In this document: positions 24,703 to 32,978 of the stretch, piece after piece
Numbering within the stretch: the stretch's first letter is position 1
How the letters are laid out: each line of letters opens with the position of its first letter
DNA from: Natronosalvus vescus
GTDB lineage: Archaea > Halobacteriota > Halobacteria > Halobacteriales > Natrialbaceae
Length of the DNA: 64,000 nt
Reading direction: 5' to 3'
NCBI RefSeq assembly: GCF_023973145.1
Contig: NZ_CP099546.1
Coordinates: forward strand, 2,604,001 to 2,668,000
Program-made: the position numbers and the translations under genes
The notes under the pieces: model-generated
What the model saw: the letters and a program-made list of their open reading frames with translations, nothing else
What the model was told of the DNA's origin: nothing
Database searches by the model: none

Positions 24703-25725
24703 CTATCCGCGCCAGGTCAGCACCGTCGCCGACCACGTATACCCCGTTCCGGCGGCGAGGAAACAGACGAGGTCGTCGTCCTCGAGCAGCCCTCGATCTC
24801 GACCCTCCTCGAGCGCCAGTATCTGGTCGGCGCTCTGGACGTGGCCGTAGGTATCGAGGTACACACCATTGGTGTCTGAATCGAGCCCCAGTTCCGAGAA
24901 TAGCAGGTCGTGGAACGACCGCTTCATGTGTGTGACCGGGACGAAGTCGAGATCGGAACGGTCGAACCCGGAGCGCTCGAGGGCCGTGTCCGCCACCTCG
25001 AGGTAGTTCGGGAGCGAGACGGGTGCCAGTCGCTCTTTCATCCCATCTGGGTCGGGCACGTCGAGGGTGTGTCGGTCCGCCTCGACGGTCTCGTCGCTCG
25101 GTGGCTCGAGCGACCCGCCGGCGGGCATGATGACGTCGTGGGCGAACGAGCCGTCGGTGACGGCGGCGCTCTGGTGGACGACCGCACGGGCCCGCGAACC
25201 GGGATCGGTCTCGAGCACCATCGCGCTCGCGCCCGAGCCGAAGTTGAACATGAACGAGGAGCGCTCGTTCCCGTAATCGACGAGGTCTTCTTCCCGGCTC
25301 GCGGCCACGAGCAAGGCGCTGTCGAGGTGGTCGACCTGCAACTGGGCGGTCACCTGGCGGATCGCGATCGGGGCGCTGGCACAGAGGGTGTGGCTCTCGG
25401 TGGCGAACGCGTTCGTCGCCCCGAGTCGCTCGGTGACCGCCGCCGCGGCCGACCAGACGACGTAGTCCTTGTACTCGCTGCCGTGATAGAGCACGAGGTC
25501 GATCTCGGAGGGATCGCGATCGGCCATCTCGAGCGCCTCCTCGGCGGCGGCGACGCACATATCGGTCACGTGGTCGTCGTCGGGCGGGCAGACGTGTTTT
25601 CGCCGTACGCCCATCTTCTCGACGACGACCGATTCGGGGATGCCGCTCTGGTCGGCGATCTCTTCGCCGGTGATCGTCTCCTCGGGGAGGTAGCGGCCGT
25701 AGCCGGTCAGTCCGACCTCGGTCAC
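24703..25725 (-). CDS. 3-oxoacyl-ACP synthase III/HMG-CoA-synthase-like protein
   Basis: The 340-residue thiolase-fold protein resembles KASIII and HMG-CoA synthase. The nucleophile is the Cys in ESHTLCASAPIAIRQ near residue 116. A His lies in PVTHMKRSFHD near 265, and the third position, normally Asn, reads DTYGHVQSAD near 290, with His in place of Asn. It begins with EVGLTGYGRYLPEETITGEEI, as in KASIII-like enzymes. Start is GTG 25723-25725. It lies just downstream of the Liv transporter in the same direction, with a 218-base gap to livM. It may condense acyl-CoAs linked to the imported carboxylate. Confidence 0.92.
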   Translation of the reverse strand: MTEVGLTGYGRYLPEETITGEEIADQSGIPESVVVEKMGVRRKHVCPPDDDHVTDMCVAAAEEALEMADRDPSEIDLVLYHGSEYKDYVVWSAAAAVTERLGATNAFATESHTLCASAPIAIRQVTAQLQVDHLDSALLVAASREEDLVDYGNERSSFMFNFGSGASAMVLETDPGSRARAVVHQSAAVTDGSFAHDVIMPAGGSLEPPSDETVEADRHTLDVPDPDGMKERLAPVSLPNYLEVADTALERSGFDRSDLDFVPVTHMKRSFHDLLFSELGLDSDTNGVYLDTYGHVQSADQILALEEGRDRGLLEDDDLVCFLAAGTGYTWSATVLTWRG

Positions 25726-25943
25726 GGGTGGTCACCCCTGGTTCGGTCGCTGTCCGCCTGAGGGTTCCTCGAGCGGAGGGATCGGCTGCCGGAATCGGGT
25801 CGGCCGCTATCGGTCGATCGAGGATCGTTCGAGGTGGCTCGATTTTCGCGGGACTGGGTTCGTGGTGTCAGTGTCATTGGTTCGGATCGGATACAGAGTC
25901 AGTCAGTGCTCGGATCGTGAAGGGAGTCGGTGGCCCCCGAGAC

Positions 25944-27227
25944 TCAGCGTCGGTAGCGCTCGAGGTGGGCCGGCAGGCGTTTCGAAACGGTGCCGCCGAG
26001 TCGGTCGCGAACCGACCCGAGGAGCCCGTTCGGGACGAACAGGACGAAGAGGACGAACACGATGCCCAGGTAGAGCGGGGCGCGCCCGTCGACGACCGTG
26101 TTGATCAGGTCGAGGAACGTGATGTTCGCGACCTCGACGCTCAACAGCCCCTCGGGCAGCGTCTCCCGGAGGTACGGCGCGAGGCCACCCTGCTGTGAGG
26201 AGAGGATGTCCTCGAGCCACTCGAAGAAGACCGACCCGAAGAACGGGCCGGCGAGGGTGCCGATGCCGCCGATGATCGTCACGATCAGCGCGTCCGCTGT
26301 GACGAGGAAGTAGAACGTACTGTCCGGCGAGGCGCTGCCACGGTAGCCGGCGTACAGCGCGCCGGCGATGGCAGCGAAGAAGGCGCTCATGGCGAACGCC
26401 CCCATCTTGTACCAGAACACGTTGTAGCCGACGGCTTCCGCCCGCTCTTCGTTCTCCCTGATGGCGATCATCACCCGGCCAAAGGGCGAGTGAATGATCC
26501 GCTGCATCGCGAAGTAACAAACGAGCACGATGAGGCCGATGGCGTAGTACGACGTCAACGTCGCCGAGATGTCGATCCCCATACCGAGCACGTTCTCGAA
26601 GCTGTCCCCGGAAAGTCTCCCGAGCGCAACCGACAGCGAGTCGACGTAGGGCACGCCGATAGAGGCGGTTCCCTCGAGCGTCGGCCCTTCCATCGGATTC
26701 GAGCCGACGTAGCTCCAGTTGCGGATCAGTTCGTAGAGCACCTGGGCGAACCCGAGGGTGATCATCGCGAAGTAGACGCCGGTCAGTCGGAAGGAGACGG
26801 CGCCGATCGCAAGGGCGACGCCAACCGCGAGGAACGCGCCGAGCAGCATCGTCAGCATGAACGGCGTCCCGGAGGGAACGCCGGGGATCAGTCCGTTCGC
26901 TGCCAGGACGATCACGTACGCACCGATGCCGTAGAAGGCTGCGTGTCCGAACGAGAGATAGCCCGTGTAGCCGCTGATGAAGTCGAAGCTCATCGCGAAC
27001 AGCGCCAGGAACAACATCAGAATCATAAACGGCATCGCCGGCAGGAACGCGTTGAAGAACGCGCCCGGGTCGACGACGCCGATCCCGATGTCGAGGGCTG
27101 GAAGACCCGTCAACGCCCACGAAATGGCCGGATAGGCGGCGAAGAAGACGACGACGGCGATGTGTGCGATGTGATCGCGAACGTACTGTCGACTCCAGTG
27201 TTCGTCATCCTCCACTCTGGCCTGCAA
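25944..27227 (-). CDS. livM: branched-chain-type ABC transporter permease LivM
   Basis: The ~427-residue permease has a soluble acidic N-terminus and nine or so hydrophobic segments. The LivM motif FDFISGYTGYLSFGHAAFYGIG lies near residues 85-106, with TGVYFAMITLGFAQVLYE near 169. A coupling-loop-like stretch, GRVMIAIRENEERAEAVGYN, follows near 250-270. The start is problematic: no ATG is available, the shown start is TTG 27225-27227, and the frame stays open and acidic up to 27347, where an ATT follows a near-perfect Shine-Dalgarno (see findings). It overlaps no gene but abuts livH by at most a few bases if the longer form is used. Confidence 0.93.
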   Translation of the reverse strand: MQARVEDDEHWSRQYVRDHIAHIAVVVFFAAYPAISWALTGLPALDIGIGVVDPGAFFNAFLPAMPFMILMLFLALFAMSFDFISGYTGYLSFGHAAFYGIGAYVIVLAANGLIPGVPSGTPFMLTMLLGAFLAVGVALAIGAVSFRLTGVYFAMITLGFAQVLYELIRNWSYVGSNPMEGPTLEGTASIGVPYVDSLSVALGRLSGDSFENVLGMGIDISATLTSYYAIGLIVLVCYFAMQRIIHSPFGRVMIAIRENEERAEAVGYNVFWYKMGAFAMSAFFAAIAGALYAGYRGSASPDSTFYFLVTADALIVTIIGGIGTLAGPFFGSVFFEWLEDILSSQQGGLAPYLRETLPEGLLSVEVANITFLDLINTVVDGRAPLYLGIVFVLFVLFVPNGLLGSVRDRLGGTVSKRLPAHLERYRR

Positions 27228-27342
27228 TGCGATAGCATCCTCGCCATCACGCTCGTCGGCGGTGGAAGACTCGGGGTCGACTTCCGGAGCGGTCTCCGTG
27301 GTCGCGTCCGCCCCGCCGTCGCCGACGGGGTCGCTATCGGAG

Positions 27343-28392
27343 CTAATGGCCCCCCACCTCCTCGATACCGTACAGGCCCTGTGGACGCACGATCAGTGCG
27401 ATCACGAGCAGGAGGAAGATGGTGACCTCCGGGAGCCCCGAGAAGTCGACGATACCGGTGTTGAACAGCCACGTGGTAAAGGAGTCGGCGATGCCGACGA
27501 TGACGGCCGCCACGAGCGTGCCCTTGAACGAGCCGAGGCCGCCGATGACGACGACAACGAACGCGTACAGCAGGACGTCGAGGTTGAGCATCACGCTCGG
27601 CCCCTGTGTGGGATCCCACATGAGGAAGACACCACCGACGGCGGCCAGCCCGATGCCGAGGCCGAAGACGACGGTGAACGCCTTGCGAACGTCGACGCCG
27701 AGTGCTTCGACCATCTCCGAATCCTCGCTTCCGGCCCTGATGTAGAGGCCGTACAGGGTTCGGGTGAGGAACAGCCAGACGGCGACCGCGAGCGCTGCCC
27801 CGGCCACGATCGCGAACAGGTAAAACCCGCGGATGCGAGCCCCGAACAACGTCAGGATGATGTCCGAGGGGGCGCTGAGTACGCCCGGAATCGTCGCCTG
27901 GGCGGCCGACCACGTCGGTTCGGGCTGGATTCCTTGCGAGGAGGTGATGATCCGGGCGAGCTCCTCGAGGATCAGTCCGACGCCGAAGGTCAACAGGATC
28001 TGATACATCGGCGTCCGGTCGTAGATTGGACGCACGAGGCTGATCTCGAGTGCCGCACCGACGGCCGTCAACAGCGCGAAGATGACGGCGGCGACGACGA
28101 TGAACAACGCGATGCGCGTGACCGTTCCAGAGCCGGATGAGAGTGCGACGACCATCAGGACGCCGCCGAGGTACGCGCCGACCATCGCGAAAGCACCGTG
28201 GGCGAAGTTGAGGATCCCCATCAGCCCGAACACGAGCGTCAGGCCGATGGCGATGATGAAGTAGATCGACGCCTTGCCGAGCCCTTCGATGAGGATCCGG
28301 GCCAGCGTGTCCGGCTGGAAGAACCGGCCGAGAGCGTCCGTCACTAACGGTGCCTCTACCAGGCCGAGCATGGGGGTGACCGATTCGATCAT
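27343..28392 (-). CDS. livH: branched-chain-type ABC transporter permease LivH
   Basis: The 349-residue permease has about eight hydrophobic segments. The LivH motif is GLTLVFGLMGILNFAHGAFAMVGAYLGG near residues 49-76, and the late motif NLDVLLYAFVVVVIGGLGSFKGTLVAA lies near 272-298. It overlaps the LivF gene by 4 bases (28389-28392) so translation is coupled. The Liv system imports branched-chain amino acids in bacteria; in archaea similar sets transport various small organic compounds, so the substrate is open. Confidence 0.95.
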   Translation of the reverse strand: MIESVTPMLGLVEAPLVTDALGRFFQPDTLARILIEGLGKASIYFIIAIGLTLVFGLMGILNFAHGAFAMVGAYLGGVLMVVALSSGSGTVTRIALFIVVAAVIFALLTAVGAALEISLVRPIYDRTPMYQILLTFGVGLILEELARIITSSQGIQPEPTWSAAQATIPGVLSAPSDIILTLFGARIRGFYLFAIVAGAALAVAVWLFLTRTLYGLYIRAGSEDSEMVEALGVDVRKAFTVVFGLGIGLAAVGGVFLMWDPTQGPSVMLNLDVLLYAFVVVVIGGLGSFKGTLVAAVIVGIADSFTTWLFNTGIVDFSGLPEVTIFLLLVIALIVRPQGLYGIEEVGGH

Positions 28393-29087
28393 GCCGACAG
28401 ATACCTCCTGATTCGTTCGTCATCAGCCGTCACGCCTTCCGTCGAGCCGGATTCGACGACGGTGCCGTGATCGAGCAGGTAGAACCGGTCTGCCAGATCC
28501 ATCGCGAGCGGGAAGTTCTGCTCGACGAGCACCATCGTCGTCTCGGTGGAGGCTTCTCGCAGTGCCTCGACGACCTGTTCGACGATCAAGGGGGCGAGCC
28601 CCTCGCTCGGTTCGTCGACGAGCAACAGGTCGTTGTTCCCGACCATTCCGCGAGCGATGGCGAGCATCTGCTGTTGGCCGCCGCTCAGATTTCGGGCTTC
28701 CTTCTCCCGGAACCGCTCGAGGTCGGGGAACAGGTCGAACATCTCGTCTCTGAGCGGGTCGAACGCCTGGTCAGGGCCGACCGAGACCCGCAGGTTCTCT
28801 TCGACGGTCAGATAGCCGAACATCCGTCGATCCTCTGGCACCCAGCCGACACCCATGTTCGCGACCTCGTGGGTTGGTCGGCCGGTCACGTCTTCGCCCT
28901 CGTAGCGCACGGTTCCCTCACGTGGCGGCGTGAGTTGCAGGATCGTCCGGAGCGTGGTGGTCTTGCCGACGCCGTTGCGACCGATGAGGGCGACGACCTC
29001 GCCCTCCTCGACGGTCAGGTCGACCCCCTGGAGGATGTGGCTCTCGCCGTAGTAGGTGTGGACGCCCTCGAGTTCGAGGACGGTCAT
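28389..29087 (-). CDS. livF: branched-chain-type ABC transporter ATP-binding protein LivF
   Basis: The 232-residue ATPase has Walker A GRNGVGKTT near residue 35-43, signature NLSGGQQQMLAIARGM near 137, Walker B DLLLVDEPSEGLAP near 156, and the LivF-type C-terminus (VEQNFPLAMDLADRFYLLDHGTVVESG). It lacks the LivG-type insertion. It overlaps livH by 4 bases and is overlapped by livG (29084-29087). It drives substrate import with LivG. Confidence 0.95.
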   Translation of the reverse strand: MTVLELEGVHTYYGESHILQGVDLTVEEGEVVALIGRNGVGKTTTLRTILQLTPPREGTVRYEGEDVTGRPTHEVANMGVGWVPEDRRMFGYLTVEENLRVSVGPDQAFDPLRDEMFDLFPDLERFREKEARNLSGGQQQMLAIARGMVGNNDLLLVDEPSEGLAPLIVEQVVEALREASTETTMVLVEQNFPLAMDLADRFYLLDHGTVVESGSTEGVTADDERIRRYLSA

Positions 29088-29917
29088 CCGGCGGTCACCC
29101 CGGTTCCGGGAGCGGAGTCGGAATCGTCATCCGCTCCAGTCTGGGCGTCATCACCGTCGTAGCCGCCGAGGTACGCCCGCTGGACGGCCTCGCTCTCACG
29201 TATCGTCTCGGGTTCGCCGTCGGCGATCAACTCGCCGCGGTTGAGGACGGCGATGCGGTCGCTGATCCCCATCACCACGTCCATGTTGTGTTCGATCAAC
29301 ATCACGGCGTGGTCGGCGGCGACGTCCTCGATGATCGCCGTCACCTGGCCGACGTCCTCGCTCGAGACACCGGCGGTCGGTTCATCGAGCAACAGCACGT
29401 CGGGGTCGCCGGCCAGCGCGATGCCGATCTCGAGGTTGCGCTTTTCGCCGTGACTTAGGTTCTGTGCAGTGCGGTCTGCGTACTCTGCGAGGCCGATGCG
29501 CTCGAGGATCGACTCCGCTTCGGCGTAGTGGTCGTCGAACGCGTTCACGTTTCGCCAGAACTGCCAGGAGTCGTTCCCACGGTGAGCCTGGACGGCGACG
29601 CGAACGTTCTCGAGCACCGAGACGGTCGGGAACACGTTCGTGATCTGGTAGGATCGGTGCAGGCCGAGCAACGCGGTCTCGTGGGGTGGGGCGTCGGTGA
29701 TGTCGACGCGCTCGCCGTCCCGGTCGGCGGCGGCGAATTCGATCGTTCCACGGGTGGGTTCGAGCACCCCCGTCAGCAGGTTGAAGAACGTCGTCTTGCC
29801 GGCTCCGTTGGGACCGATGACCGAACAGAGTTCGCCCTGCTCGAGGCTGAAGTCGACGCCGTCGACGGCGGTAATCCCCCCGAATTCTTTCGTCAGGTTG
29901 GACGTCCAGAGCACCAT
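29084..29917 (-). CDS. livG: branched-chain-type ABC transporter ATP-binding protein LivG
   Basis: The 277-residue ATPase has Walker A GPNGAGKTT near residue 35-43, the LivG-specific insert (GLHRSYQITNVFPTVSVLENV near 86-106), signature LSHGEKRNLEIGIALA near 158-173, and Walker B DVLLLDEPTAGVS. An acidic tail of about 25 residues is typical of haloarchaea. I chose ATG 29915-29917; a further TTG 21 bases upstream is inside the end of livK. It starts 5 bases after the livK stop. Confidence 0.94.
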   Translation of the reverse strand: MVLWTSNLTKEFGGITAVDGVDFSLEQGELCSVIGPNGAGKTTFFNLLTGVLEPTRGTIEFAAADRDGERVDITDAPPHETALLGLHRSYQITNVFPTVSVLENVRVAVQAHRGNDSWQFWRNVNAFDDHYAEAESILERIGLAEYADRTAQNLSHGEKRNLEIGIALAGDPDVLLLDEPTAGVSSEDVGQVTAIIEDVAADHAVMLIEHNMDVVMGISDRIAVLNRGELIADGEPETIRESEAVQRAYLGGYDGDDAQTGADDDSDSAPGTGVTAG

Positions 29918-29922
29918 GACGA

Positions 29923-31362
29923 TCAGTTCAGCGAGCAACTCGCTTCGTCTTCGGGTACCATGACCTCCTCGGCGGGAATCGTCTCGATCGGTTCACCCGG
30001 CATGACAGAGGCGTCCCAGTACTCGGCCACGTCGTCCTCCGTCGGAACGGGCCAGGCGACGGTCATCGCCGAGGCGGCCTGGTTGTTGTGTTCCTGGAAC
30101 GTGTACGCATCCTCGCCTTTCGGCGTGTCCGTGACGGTCATCCCGCGCATCGCGTCGGCGATGTCGTCTCCGTCGACGGAGCCGGTTTCGTCGATCGCCT
30201 GAACCAGTGCCGACGCGCCGACGAACGTCCCGGCGCTGAACAGGTCGGGCATCAGGCCGTACGCCTCGGTGTGCATGTCGATGAATGCGTCGTTGATCTC
30301 GTTGTCGTACTGGTTCCAGTGATAGCGCGTGGTGAACGGGCCGAGCCCCACCTCCTGGATGTCTTCGGCAGTGAAGTCCTCGCCGAGGGTCGCCTCGACG
30401 GTCTGGCCGGTCACCTGCGTCGTGACGAGTTCGGCGAACCCGCCGAACGCTTGAATCTCCTCGTAGGCCATCGCTGTCGGGAGGAATTCGGGCAAGGTGA
30501 TGAACGTGAAGCCGCCGACGACGCCGTCGGCACCCTGGTTGATCGCCTCTTCGAACATCCCTTCGAACTCGCTGTAGCCCGCTTCGACGAAGCGTGGATC
30601 CAGCACTTCGATTCCCTCGGCCTCGAGCACTTCCTGGTAGTTGTTCGCAACGCCCTCGCCGAAGGCGCCCTCCGCGGCGAAGATGGCGACCGTCGAGACG
30701 TCACCCTGTTGAGCGACGTATCGGCCGCCGGCGCGGGCGTCCATGGCCGTGTGCTCGCTCGCGCGGAACATCAGTTCGTGACAGTGCTCGCTCGAGACGG
30801 TGATGTCGCCGTCCGCTGCCGGGCCAACGATGTAGGGGATGCCCGCTTCGTCGAGGACGTTCGCCGAGATTCGACGAGCGGCGTCCGAACTCGAGGCCCC
30901 AAAGAGGATGTCGACATCCTCGTCGAGAACGAGCGTTTCGGCGACGTCCTGTGCGGTATCCGGCGTGAACTGCGTATCCTGCAGGATGATTTCGAACGTC
31001 GGGCCGTCATCGGGATCGAGGACGTGCGTCCCCGTCGTCATCTCCTCGATCGGGTCGAGATCGTACTTGTAGGCGAGCCCCGAGTAAAAGCCCATGAGAC
31101 TGATCTGACCGTAGTACTCGAGGTCGCCGGAAACCGGTTGCATCGCGCCGATTCTGATCGTTTCGTCGGCGACGGCTTCGCTGCCATCGCCGTTGCCATT
31201 CCCGTTACCGTTGCCGTTGCCGTTTCCGTTCCCGTTCCCGTTCCCGTTCCCATCGTCGTCGCCGTTTTCGTCTGCAATACACCCTGCCAGGCTGGCCGTG
31301 CCGAGCGCGGCGAGTGCACCGGTGCGCCGGAGCACGTCGCGTCGGTTGGTACCTCGTGCCAT
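29923..31362 (-). CDS. livK: branched-chain-type ABC transporter substrate-binding lipoprotein (LivK-like)
   Basis: The 479-residue protein has a Tat signal with RRDVLRRTG near residues 7-15 and a lipobox LAGC at residue 28, so it is probably anchored to the outer face of the membrane. An Asp- and Gly-Asn-rich linker (about 31-65) follows, encoded by a hexanucleotide repeat. The periplasmic-binding-protein-like domain starts at IRIGAMQPVSGDLEYYGQ. It is the first gene of the leftward K-G-F-H-M operon. A TATA-containing inverted repeat lies at 31402-31417, 40-55 bases before the ATG. The ligand is unknown. Confidence 0.94.
   Translation of the reverse strand: MARGTNRRDVLRRTGALAALGTASLAGCIADENGDDDGNGNGNGNGNGNGNGNGNGNGDGSEAVADETIRIGAMQPVSGDLEYYGQISLMGFYSGLAYKYDLDPIEEMTTGTHVLDPDDGPTFEIILQDTQFTPDTAQDVAETLVLDEDVDILFGASSSDAARRISANVLDEAGIPYIVGPAADGDITVSSEHCHELMFRASEHTAMDARAGGRYVAQQGDVSTVAIFAAEGAFGEGVANNYQEVLEAEGIEVLDPRFVEAGYSEFEGMFEEAINQGADGVVGGFTFITLPEFLPTAMAYEEIQAFGGFAELVTTQVTGQTVEATLGEDFTAEDIQEVGLGPFTTRYHWNQYDNEINDAFIDMHTEAYGLMPDLFSAGTFVGASALVQAIDETGSVDGDDIADAMRGMTVTDTPKGEDAYTFQEHNNQAASAMTVAWPVPTEDDVAEYWDASVMPGEPIETIPAEEVMVPEDEASCSLN
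31190..31249. repeat. ten-unit hexanucleotide repeat in the LivK linker
   Basis: Ten in-frame hexamers of CCGTTN type (plus strand) encode Gly-Asn pairs on the minus strand, right after the lipobox. The copy number could vary by slippage without frame loss, changing linker length. Confidence 0.85.
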
Positions 31363-31401
31363 ACTAGCTCTCTAGATGAACTACCCCTCCTAAACGGGGA
31401 C

Positions 31402-31417
31402 GGTTGATATACCAACC
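31402..31417 (-). promoter_or_regulatory. TATA-containing inverted repeat before the liv operon
   Basis: The sequence ggttgatataccaacc has arms GGTTG and CAACC around TATA. It lies 40-55 bases upstream of the livK ATG. A symmetric site overlapping the TATA box is a natural operator for a dimeric regulator; the regulator is not known. Confidence 0.5.
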
Positions 31418-31477
31418 TCGAGCCCAATTCGCGATATCCGTCCCTCACTGGACATAAATACGCTTTGTGAAGTTTAA

Positions 31478-31496
31478 TACTTTGAAGTTCGAAGTA
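31478..31496. promoter_or_regulatory. 19-bp imperfect palindrome upstream of the liv operon
   Basis: tactttgaagttcgaagta has arms TACTTtGAA and TTCgAAGTA with one mismatch around a central G. It sits in AT-rich sequence about 115 bases before livK. It looks like a binding site for a dimeric repressor or activator. Confidence 0.45.
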
Positions 31497-31637
31497 GTAT
31501 GGTGGATGGCTCGAAGGGTTGGTGGTCTCCCATCACCAACGGGATTTGCAAACGCTCACAGGGAACGGTGGTTCAGGATACACCGATCGCCGAGCAAAAG
31601 ACTGGCGAACCGTGGTGCGTGACGGCACTAATTTCCC

Positions 31638-32480
31638 TCAATCGTAGGTCAGCGTCATCCCGTCGTCGAGCAAGAGATCACCACCGTTGAGGTGGGCACC
31701 CAGGTCGGAAAAGCCGAACAAAAACTGGTGGGCGACCTCGAGCGGCGTCATCATATCGTCGGTGCGCGCCTGCCCGAGCATCACGTCCTCGACGACCTCG
31801 TCGACCTCGAGGCCACGCTGAGCGGCCGTCTCCGGGATCTGGTCGGTCACGAGCGGCGTCTTGACGTAGCCCGTACTGACCGAGAACGAGCGAACCGCAC
31901 CGTCGCCTTCGGCAGCGATCGACTGGGTGAGCCCCCTGACGGCGAACTTGGCCACGTTGTAGGCGACCTTGCCGCTCGTCACGTAGTGGCCGTGCACCGA
32001 CGCCATGTTGCCCACGCAGCCGTCGGTCGCCTCGAGGTTCGGCCAGCAGTGACGGGACAGGACGAACGGCGCGCGAACCATGACCCGCTGGAGGCGGTCG
32101 TAGGCCTCGAGTGGGAACGACTCGAGGGGCGCGACGTGCTGCAGGCCGGCGACGTTGGCCAGGAACGTAACATCGCCCAGGTCGCGGGCAGCGACGGCAA
32201 TCGACTCGAGGTCGTCGTCGTCGGTGAGATCCGCGACGAACGGTTCGACGGCGTCGCCGACCTCGAGTCGGGCGGCGTGGCTGTGGGTTTCGGCCAGTCC
32301 GTCCTCGTCCACGTCGGTCGCCAGTACGGTGAGTCCGTTGACGGCGGCCGCGAGTGCGAGCGCGCGACCGATACCGGAGGCCGCACCCGTCACGACGCAC
32401 ACACGCTCGCGAGTAAACCGGTCGTCGTCGAACTCGTGAATCGCCTCTCGTTCGATTGGCTCCACGGAGAGTTCCGTCAT
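31638..32480 (-). CDS. SDR-family dehydrogenase, 3-hydroxyacyl/3-hydroxybutyrate type
   Basis: The 280-residue protein has the NAD(P) motif VTGAASGIGRALALAAA near residue 31, NVAGLQH near 109, and catalytic Tyr-x3-Lys in VAYNVAKFAVRGL near 173. ATDVDEDGL near 53 gives an acidic residue after the second strand, pointing to NAD rather than NADP. The layout is like 3-hydroxybutyrate dehydrogenase. It is read leftward between the liv operon and the OB-fold/thiolase pair, a plausible oxidation step in the same acyl-CoA pathway. Substrate unverified. Confidence 0.92.
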   Translation of the reverse strand: MTELSVEPIEREAIHEFDDDRFTRERVCVVTGAASGIGRALALAAAVNGLTVLATDVDEDGLAETHSHAARLEVGDAVEPFVADLTDDDDLESIAVAARDLGDVTFLANVAGLQHVAPLESFPLEAYDRLQRVMVRAPFVLSRHCWPNLEATDGCVGNMASVHGHYVTSGKVAYNVAKFAVRGLTQSIAAEGDGAVRSFSVSTGYVKTPLVTDQIPETAAQRGLEVDEVVEDVMLGQARTDDMMTPLEVAHQFLFGFSDLGAHLNGGDLLLDDGMTLTYD

Positions 32481-32606
32481 GACTGGCTAGAGGGAACGCT
32501 CGAGGCAATAACTAGGGGTTGACAACCGAACCTCGCGGTCGACGCGACCTCGGTTATCCAATTGGACTCGCACGAAAGAAACCGCTTCAGCAGGCAATCC
32601 GTCTGA

Positions 32607-32978
32607 TCAGCCGAACACCGGAACCGGCTCGTCGACCTCGAGGACGCCGGTCAGTTCCACGGGGTCGCCTATCTCGGCGTCGCACTCGTCCTCGAGACGA
32701 GCCGTGATCCGCGTCGCGCCGAGGTCGACAACGCCGACGCGGTAGCCGCCCTCGAACCCCTGCGGGGCGACGGCGATCGTCGTCTCCGAAAAGAGGGTGC
32801 CCTCGGTGGGAAGGGTGATCGTCTCGAGGTTCCGGGAACCGCACGCGTTACAGCCGGCTTTCGGCGTCCCAACTTCGTGCTCACAGTCGAGACAGCGCTG
32901 GCCCATGAGCGTTCCTTCTCGAACCCCCTCGATCCACTCTGCGTAGGTCAGTCGTTCCCCGGACGGTGCGTCGCTCAT
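32607..32978 (-). CDS. DUF35 OB-fold/zinc-ribbon protein, thiolase partner
   Basis: The 123-residue protein has a zinc ribbon with Cys-x2-Cys twice (LDCEHEVG and CNACGSRN, about 29-50) and an OB-fold after it (LPTEGTLFSETTIAVAPQGFEGGYRVGVVDLG). Such DUF35 proteins bind acyl-CoA thiolases or HMG-CoA synthase in archaea and bring the two active sites together. It overlaps the thiolase start by 4 bases (32975-32978), so the two are translationally coupled. Confidence 0.94.
   Translation of the reverse strand: MSDAPSGERLTYAEWIEGVREGTLMGQRCLDCEHEVGTPKAGCNACGSRNLETITLPTEGTLFSETTIAVAPQGFEGGYRVGVVDLGATRITARLEDECDAEIGDPVELTGVLEVDEPVPVFG

Noticed and set aside
25903-27120. 405-codon minus frame in another phase of livM
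   Set aside because: Arg-rich shadow; livM in the adjacent frame has transmembrane segments and family motifs.
31499-31690. 63-codon plus-strand frame before the SDR gene
   Set aside because: It overlaps the SDR end, has no acidic bias and no homolog pattern that I know; its ATG follows a palindrome but that is not enough.
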